A stretch of 5,232 bases of DNA, from positions 1 through 5,232 of the forward strand of contig JAJKJG010000005.1 of assembly GCA_021154065.1 (NCBI GenBank), written 5' to 3'. The stretch's first letter is position 1. Each line of letters opens with the position of its first letter. A program made the translations under genes and the position numbers. Below, one piece after another: positions 1 through 5,232 of this stretch. Source of the DNA: Methylobacterium sp. Its GTDB lineage: Bacteria > Pseudomonadota > Alphaproteobacteria > Rhizobiales > Beijerinckiaceae. The notes under the pieces are model-generated. The model worked only from the letters and a program-made list of their open reading frames with translations, did no database searches and was not told where the DNA came from.

Positions 1-3
1 CAT

Positions 4-20
4 GAGCGGATCCCTCTCTC
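4..20 (-). promoter_or_regulatory. Possible ribosome binding site for a gene leaving the window on the left
   Basis: Read on the minus strand, the purine run GAGAGAGGG (positions 20 to 12) lies eight bases before an ATG at positions 3-1. This is a good Shine-Dalgarno match and spacing for a gene that would continue leftwards beyond the window. Only the start codon itself is visible, so no product can be named. The gap from 4 to 81 would then be the space between the protease stop and this gene, on the same strand. An ATG near a purine tract can also arise by chance. Confidence 0.4.
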
Positions 21-62
21 TTTGTGAAGCCTATATGGGGTCTGATCCTTCCACCCGCGCAT

Positions 63-78
63 CGGCGCAGCGGCGCCG
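63..78 (-). terminator. Weak hairpin just after the protease stop codon
   Basis: CGGCGC at 63-68 and GCGCCG at 73-78 form a perfect six-base-pair stem with a four-base loop, starting four bases beyond the TAG stop of the subtilase. There is no T run after it on the minus strand, so it is not a classical intrinsic terminator. It may be a mild pause or mRNA 3'-end structure, or only chance in GC-rich DNA. Confidence 0.2.
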
Positions 79-81
79 GCG

Positions 82-1602
82 CTATTTGCGCCCGGACCCT
101 TTGCCGCCGCGCTTCGCGCCTCGCTTCGCGGCGGTTCGCTTGCTCGCGGCCCGCGTCGAGCCCGCTGCCTTTCCGGCTGCCCGCGACTTTCCGGCGGCGC
201 GCGACGACTTCCCGGCCGCCCGCGCCTTGCCCGCGACCGGCATCGGTTGGCGCGGCCGGCGCGGCGCCTTCGCGGCCCTGCCCCGTCGGCGCGCCGGCGG
301 TGCGGCGGCAAGCGCGGCCGGGAGCGTCGCCCCGGTGAGGGCGGCGAACGCCTTGACGGCATCGGGCACGCCACGATTGGCGCGCGCTTCCGGCATCGAT
401 GCCGGGCGCGAGCAGGATTGCAGGATCGCGTCCTCGAGCTCTTGCGCGCTCGCGTCCGGCTTCGCCTGCAGGAGGAGGGCCGCGAGCCCGGCGACATGCG
501 GCGTCGCCATGGAGGAGCCGTCCATCTCGGCAAATCCGCCCGGAACGCAGGACAGCACCGCGACGCCGGGCGCGACGATATCGGGGACGAGCGCGTCGTC
601 CGGCCGATTGAACTTCTGGCTGCCGGAGAAATCGGCGACACGATCGTTGCGGTCGCTCGCGCCGACCGACAGGACGTTGGCGTAATTTCCCGGCGAGCGG
701 CTGGTGTTGGCGAATTCGTTGCCGACCGCGATCACCGGCAGCACGTTGTTCGCCCGCAAGGCGTCGACCACGGCCTGGAAGGCCGGGGTGAAGCCCCTCA
801 GGCCGAGCGACATGCTCATGATCCGGACGCCCTCGGATATGATCCAGTCCATGCCGGCGAGAATGCGATCGATCACCTGCCCGCCTTCGATCACCATCGC
901 GCTGGCGACCTGGGCGTCCGGCGCCACCCCGAAGGCGCCCATCTGGCCGGCCCGCCCGGCGATGGTGCCGGCGGTGTGGGTGCCGTGCTCGCCGCTGTCG
1001 TGCGGCTTGGCGTTCGGGACCCTGTCCCCCATCATGTCGAATTCGGCGAAGTTCTTGATCGCCCCGTTGAGCGCCGGATGCGTGCCGTCGAGCCCGGTGT
1101 CGAGGTGGCCGACGACGACGCCCTTGCCGGTGAAGCCGGCGGCCCAGAGCCGCTCGGCTCGGAGGCGCTGGATGCCCCACGTCGTCTCGTTCGTCTGCTT
1201 TGCGGCGCGCGCCGCGACCGGCCGAATGAGGCTGAGCTCCGGCGCCTTCACCACCTTGCTGACGAGGGCGTCGCTTTCGAGCGCCGCGACGCCGCTCTTG
1301 TCGGCAAAGCCGAGCGCCAGGCCGAGATGCGGATACATGCGCATCCGCGGCGCCGGGGCGGCCCCGCCCGCCGGGGCGCGCCGGCCGGTGGCGCGCTTTG
1401 CCGCCATGGCGAGGCTCGCGAACTGAGACTCGCTCGGGATGATGAAATGGTTCTGCAGGCTGTCCCGGACGTTCGCGATCGAGGCCGCGACCATCGCCGT
1501 CGCGCCTGTCGTCAGGCTCGCGGCCTGGGCCGGCCGCAAGGCGACGATGACCTTGGCGTAGCCGGCTGCGTCGAGGGTTTCTTCGAGGCCTGAGTCGGGC
1601 AT
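82..1602 (-). CDS. S8 family subtilisin-like serine protease with a basic C-terminal tail
   Basis: This is a 506-residue peptide hydrolase of the subtilase (peptidase S8) family. The triad is complete: Asp168 in GHLDTG, His206 in HGTHTAG and Ser364 in DGSSMATPHVAG, with the oxyanion-hole Asn295 in AVGNE. The catalytic domain spans roughly residues 150-425. Residues 15-130 precede it and could be a propeptide (the stretch ending LVSKVVKAPELSLIRP resembles the end of an I9-type inhibitor domain), but this is uncertain. No hydrophobic signal peptide or membrane segment is visible, so the usual Sec export route is not supported. Residues 436-506 are almost only Ala, Gly, Ser, Lys and Arg, with about 25 basic and no acidic residues. 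The ATG at 1602 is chosen because GGAGGA lies four bases upstream. A TTG at 1623 would add seven residues, with the SD falling inside the gene. The substrate is unknown. Transcription follows hom after a 133-base gap. Confidence 0.93.
   Translation of the reverse strand: MPDSGLEETLDAAGYAKVIVALRPAQAASLTTGATAMVAASIANVRDSLQNHFIIPSESQFASLAMAAKRATGRRAPAGGAAPAPRMRMYPHLGLALGFADKSGVAALESDALVSKVVKAPELSLIRPVAARAAKQTNETTWGIQRLRAERLWAAGFTGKGVVVGHLDTGLDGTHPALNGAIKNFAEFDMMGDRVPNAKPHDSGEHGTHTAGTIAGRAGQMGAFGVAPDAQVASAMVIEGGQVIDRILAGMDWIISEGVRIMSMSLGLRGFTPAFQAVVDALRANNVLPVIAVGNEFANTSRSPGNYANVLSVGASDRNDRVADFSGSQKFNRPDDALVPDIVAPGVAVLSCVPGGFAEMDGSSMATPHVAGLAALLLQAKPDASAQELEDAILQSCSRPASMPEARANRGVPDAVKAFAALTGATLPAALAAAPPARRRGRAAKAPRRPRQPMPVAGKARAAGKSSRAAGKSRAAGKAAGSTRAASKRTAAKRGAKRGGKGSGRK
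157..234 (-). repeat. Imperfect AAGK-type repeat encoding the protease tail
   Basis: This stretch encodes residues 457-482 of the subtilase, built from degenerate units of the form AGK-(S/A)-(S)RA: AGKARAAGK, SSRAAGK, SRAAGK, AAGS. It is the most regular part of a longer Lys/Arg/Ala-rich tail. Tails of this composition occur in bacterial histone-H1-like and AlgP-like proteins, where they bind nucleic acid; that role here is only an analogy. Such low-complexity DNA is prone to gain or loss of units, so the length may vary between relatives. Confidence 0.6.
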
Positions 1603-1606
1603 GCCA

Positions 1607-1612
1607 TCCTCC
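1607..1612 (-). promoter_or_regulatory. Strong Shine-Dalgarno site that sets the protease start
   Basis: On the minus strand GGAGGA precedes the ATG at 1602 by four bases. It is one of the two clearest ribosome binding sites in the window, and it favours ATG 1602 over the in-frame TTG at 1623. Confidence 0.75.
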
Positions 1613-1714
1613 GGTGCTTGCAATCGGCGATGCTTCGCCCGGGGAACCAGCCGCGTCGTCTGGGTTGCTCTCCGCCCGGAGCTCGCGTCTGAAGCTTGAC
1701 GTTAAATCGCGTCG

Positions 1715-1729
1715 GGCGCAATGCGCGCC
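1715..1729 (-). terminator. Short hairpin after hom
   Basis: GGCGC (1715-1719) and GCGCC (1725-1729) form a five-base-pair stem with a five-base loop, seven bases beyond the hom TGA. On the minus strand it is followed by CGACGCGATTTAACG, which has only a broken T run. It is therefore a weak terminator candidate. The rest of the 133-base gap between hom and the protease (1603-1735) shows no convincing promoter, although the AT-richer patch near 1700-1708 is where one might sit. Confidence 0.25.
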
Positions 1730-1735
1730 GCGGCC

Positions 1736-3058
<1,323 letters not shown>

Positions 3059-3097
3059 GCGCTCGTCCGAAGGGCGGGTCTGTTTCGAGGTCGGGCC

Positions 3098-3126
3098 GTC
3101 ATGCACCGATTTGGCAGGCGGATCAA
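3098..3126 (-). promoter_or_regulatory. Tentative promoter for hom
   Basis: On the minus strand TTGATC (3126-3121) could serve as a -35 element. A spacer of 17 bases leads to CATGAC (3103-3098), a poor -10 element matching TATAAT at three of six positions. It would give a leader of roughly 30 bases before the hom ATG. The position is right and hom needs a promoter if the upstream hairpin terminates, but the -10 match is weak. The remainder of the 173-base gap (3059-3231) shows no A/U-rich SAM-II-like or other recognisable riboswitch. Confidence 0.2.
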
Positions 3127-3200
3127 GAAAGCGGGGCCGTGACCGTGGTCGCGCGCGATCCTCCCGACCGCTCCGGGCCTCGCACGATGGCACCGTCAAA

Positions 3201-3229
3201 GAGCGGGGGCGCGACGCGCGCACCGGCTC
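3201..3229 (-). terminator. GC-rich stem-loop after the oxidoreductase, probable terminator
   Basis: Positions 3201-3213 pair with 3217-3229 around a three-base loop. Eleven of thirteen pairs are Watson-Crick, with mismatches at 3205/3225 and 3208/3222. On the minus strand the stem starts two bases beyond the TGA at 3232 and is followed by TTTG (3200-3197). The short T run makes it an imperfect intrinsic terminator, but its size and its place right behind a stop codon support a terminator or 3'-stabilising role. It would uncouple the oxidoreductase from hom. Confidence 0.45.
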
Positions 3230-3231
3230 GG

Positions 3232-4336
3232 TCACCCGAATCGCCCCGGCGCAAACGCCGACAGATCCACCGTGCGCGCTGCCCCCTCGACGATCAGCTC
3301 CGCCAGCGCCTCGCCGGTCGCCGGCGCGTTGAGGATGCCCCAGATGCTGTGGCCGGTGGCGACGAACGCGCCGGCGACGCCCGGCACCGGGCCGATCAGC
3401 GGCAGGCCGTGCGCCGTCACCGGGCGGTAGCAGGCCTGGCGCGCAAGGATCGGGCTCTCGGCCAGCACCGGCGACAGCGCCCCGCAGATCGCCTCGAGGC
3501 GCTCGATCGCGCCGGGGTCGGGCCTCACCGCGGCAGGGTCGAGCGGCACCGGGCTCTCCGAGGAGATCGCGCAGACATAGGTGGTGCCGTCGGCGCGCGG
3601 GAAGACTTCAGGCGAGGAGCGCGTGCCCGAGGCCTCCTCGTATTCGATGAACAGCGCCTCGGCCGGCAGGCGGGATCCGGTCTCGAAGACGAGGCTGTGG
3701 CCCTTGAGGCCGTAGACCGGCGGGAGCGGCAGCCATTCGGCGGCCAGGCGCGACCACGGCCCCATGGCGATGACGACGGCGTCAGTGGCGATCGCTCCCT
3801 CGTCCGTCTCGACGGCCGCGACGGCGCCGTCGCGGCGCGCGATGCCGGTCAGGGCGGCGCGACGCAACTCGGCGCCATGCGCCGCGGCGGCGCGCATCAT
3901 CGCGCTCGTGAAGCGGCCGGGATCGACTTGCGCCGTCGTCGCGGTGGTGCCGAGGCGATCGCTCAAGGCGATGGCATCCGACACCCAGGGCAGCCGGTGG
4001 CGGCGCGCCGGACCGCCGGCCGCCGGGCCATACCCGGCATAGGTGGTCATCCGCCGGTAGCCCCAGTCGTCGTGAAGCTCCTCGGCGAGGCTCGCATGGA
4101 GCGCGAAGCCTGCGGCGCGCGAGACGCTCGAGCGGGGTGCCGTCGCACCAGTCGCGCGCCAGGAAGCCGCCGGACTTGCCCGACGCGGCGCAGGCCACCC
4201 CTGTCCGCTCGACGACGATCGGCTTCAGGCCGCGCCGGGCGAGGAAATAGGCAACGCACGCTCCGATGACGCCGCCGCCGCAGATCACCACACTCAACGC
4301 ACCGCTCCCGTCGGGCGCCGCCCGCGGGCGCGCCAT
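3232..4336 (-). pseudogene. FAD-dependent oxidoreductase (DAO/DadA-like), split by a one-base frameshift
   Basis: This would be a flavoenzyme of the D-amino-acid oxidase/dehydrogenase superfamily that oxidises an amine or amino acid; the substrate is not identifiable. The N-terminal part (from ATG 4336) has the FAD-binding motif VVICGGGVIG with Glu43 ending the second strand (VVERTG), then SGKSGGFLARDWCDGTPLERLARR. The frame is lost there. The family-like continuation SFALHASLAEELHDDWGYRR and the whole C-terminal part (ATG 4050 to TGA 3232, ending with GHSIWGILNAPATGEALAELI) lie in another frame. Removing one G of the pair at 4109-4110 restores an uninterrupted protein of 367 residues, a normal length. 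Unrepaired, the first frame stops at about 184 residues, and the second begins at an internal ATG without a good SD. Start alternatives are ATG 4336 and TTG 4297; the TTG has GGGAG seven bases upstream and would give 354 residues. It could be a recent pseudogene or a sequencing error. Confidence 0.85.
4305..4309 (-). promoter_or_regulatory. Shine-Dalgarno candidate favouring a TTG start for the oxidoreductase
   Basis: On the minus strand GGGAG lies seven bases before the in-frame TTG at 4297, directly ahead of the first Rossmann strand (SVVICGGG). The ATG at 4336 has no comparable site and would add 13 residues of Pro/Ala/Arg-rich sequence. The TTG start is therefore plausible, but TTG starts are less common and this is not settled. 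Confidence 0.35.
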
Positions 4337-4406
4337 TGCATCGGCATGAAACTGACCTACCACTGCGGCGATGGAAACCCCGGCCGGCCGCAAGAGCGCC
4401 GGGCCC

Positions 4407-4413
4407 GCAGGAG
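4407..4413 (+). promoter_or_regulatory. Ribosome binding site of the hydroxyacid dehydrogenase
   Basis: GCAGGAG lies seven bases before the GTG at 4421, a near-ideal Shine-Dalgarno match and spacing. It decides the start in favour of GTG 4421 over the in-frame ATG at 4346, which has no SD. The short region between the divergent genes (about 4337-4420) must hold promoters for both, but I see no clear -35/-10 pair in it. Confidence 0.6.
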
Positions 4414-4420
4414 CCCCACC

Positions 4421-5232
4421 GTGCCGAAAGCCCGCGTCCGGATCCACGTCGAGAACAATGCCGAGACCGAGGCGCTTCGCTTCACGCCGGCGCATCTCGA
4501 GCGCATCCTCGCCGCTCACCAGGGACTGCGCGAACGCCTCGTCGTCACGATCAACGACGATCCGGACCGAACCGACGGCCAGTCCGACGCCGAGATCCTG
4601 TTTGCGGTGCGCAAGCCGAAATCGCTCGCCGATGCCAAAGAGCTGAGATGGCTGCAGAGCACCTCGGCCGGCGTCGAGGCCCTGCTGCCGCTCATGCCGC
4701 CCGGCGCGGTTCTGACCAACGCCAGCGGCGTCCATCGCGAGAAGGGGGGCGAGTTCATCCTCGCGGCGGTGCTGATGCTGAACTATGCCATCCCGCGCTT
4801 TGCGAGGGACAAGCAGCACCGGCGCTGGGCGCCGCGCTTCGAGAGCACGGTCGCCGGCAAGCGCGCGATGCTTCTCGGCGTCGGCGCGATCGGCGGCGAA
4901 GGCGCAAGGCTGCTCAAGCTTGTCGGCGCGACGACGATCAGCGTCACCCGCTCCGGCGGCCGGCGCGAGCACGTCGACCGATCCGTCACCTTCGCCGCGA
5001 TCGACGAGCTCCTGCCGCAGACCGATTTCCTCGTCTCGTCGCTGCCGCTGACGCGGGAGACCGAAGGCATGATCGACCGCCGCCGGCTCGACCTCCTGCC
5101 GCGCCACGCCGGCGTCGCCATCGTCGGGCGCGCCAAGGTCTTCGACTGCGACGCGCTCCTCGACAAGCTCGCCGACGAGAGCCTCGGCGGGGCGGTGCTC
5201 GACGTCTTCCCTGAGGAGCCGCTGCCGCCGGA
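4421..5232 (+). CDS. D-2-hydroxyacid dehydrogenase, partial at the right edge
   Basis: This is a cytoplasmic NAD(P)-dependent enzyme that interconverts a 2-oxo acid and a D-2-hydroxy acid (D-isomer-specific family, near glyoxylate/hydroxypyruvate reductases). The frame is open from GTG 4421 to the window end, giving 270 residues without a stop. The N-terminal substrate domain includes LRWLQSTSAGVEALL and TNASGVHREKGGEFILAAVL. The dinucleotide motif GVGAIG is at residues 153-158. The catalytic Arg is Arg237 in VGRAKVFD and the catalytic Glu is Glu266 in LDVFPEEP; their spacing of 29 equals that of Arg240 and Glu269 in E. coli SerA. The catalytic His (TPH-type motif) and the C-terminus lie outside the window. 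The Asn usual three residues before the catalytic Arg is Ile234. The run VTRSGGRR after the second strand hints at NADPH preference (inference). An ATG at 4346 would add 25 residues but leaves almost no promoter space. The gene is divergent from the oxidoreductase. Confidence 0.9.
   Translation, partial: MPKARVRIHVENNAETEALRFTPAHLERILAAHQGLRERLVVTINDDPDRTDGQSDAEILFAVRKPKSLADAKELRWLQSTSAGVEALLPLMPPGAVLTNASGVHREKGGEFILAAVLMLNYAIPRFARDKQHRRWAPRFESTVAGKRAMLLGVGAIGGEGARLLKLVGATTISVTRSGGRREHVDRSVTFAAIDELLPQTDFLVSSLPLTRETEGMIDRRRLDLLPRHAGVAIVGRAKVFDCDALLDKLADESLGGAVLDVFPEEPLPP

Noticed and set aside
247..1593. Long plus-strand open frame (448 codons) opposite the protease
   Set aside because: It is antisense to a well-supported subtilase and its product is an Arg/Gly/Ala/Asp-rich string without domains, as expected for a shadow frame in GC-rich DNA.
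1695..1700. CTTGAC on the plus strand, resembling an alphaproteobacterial -35 box
   Set aside because: There is no matching -10 element at usual spacing, and no plus-strand gene lies downstream of it.
3059..3231. Possible SAM-type riboswitch in front of hom
   Set aside because: The leader is GC-rich, without the A/U-rich pseudoknot elements expected of SAM-II. The only clear stem-loop sits at the oxidoreductase stop rather than near the hom start.
3782..5107. Minus-strand frame extending upstream of the oxidoreductase start (to 5107)
   Set aside because: Only the part from 4336 to about 4110 resembles a protein family. The portion beyond 4336 is antisense to the hydroxyacid dehydrogenase and lacks motifs.
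4336..5214. Plus-strand open frame (292 codons) overlapping the hydroxyacid dehydrogenase
   Set aside because: The product is a low-complexity Arg/Pro/Ala string. The adjacent frame from 4421 encodes a clear dehydrogenase with a strong ribosome binding site.

Overview
The window is about 5.2 kb of very GC-rich, densely coding bacterial DNA. Strong G/C bias at third positions, long antisense shadow frames and the protein sequences suggest an alphaproteobacterium, probably of the Hyphomicrobiales (Rhizobiales). That assignment is inference, because there is no rRNA or other marker gene here.

Layout from left to right. Positions 1-81 are non-coding, apart from an ATG on the minus strand at the very edge with a purine-rich ribosome binding site, which suggests a gene running off to the left. 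Positions 82-1602 (minus) encode an S8 subtilisin-like serine protease with a complete Asp/His/Ser triad, no visible signal peptide and a long Lys/Arg/Ala tail. Positions 1736-3058 (minus) encode homoserine dehydrogenase (hom), with its NAD(P)-binding, catalytic and ACT domains. Positions 3232-4336 (minus) hold a DAO/DadA-type FAD-dependent oxidoreductase split by a one-base frameshift near 4109. Positions 4421-5232 (plus) hold the first 270 residues of a D-2-hydroxyacid dehydrogenase that runs off the right edge.

The three minus-strand genes point the same way but are probably not one tight operon. A GC-rich hairpin (3201-3229) lies just after the oxidoreductase stop, and gaps of 173 and 133 bases separate the genes. 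The oxidoreductase and the hydroxyacid dehydrogenase are divergent and share a short upstream region of about 84-123 bases. Hom is core amino-acid metabolism, the branch from aspartate to threonine and methionine. The two flanking oxidoreductases probably act on amino or hydroxy acids, but their substrates cannot be read from the sequence.

I found no mobile element, CRISPR array, tRNA, rRNA or recognisable riboswitch. I see no convincing new biological system. The points most worth a second look are the frameshift, the histone-like tail on a leaderless subtilase, and the terminator-like hairpin that uncouples hom from its upstream neighbour.
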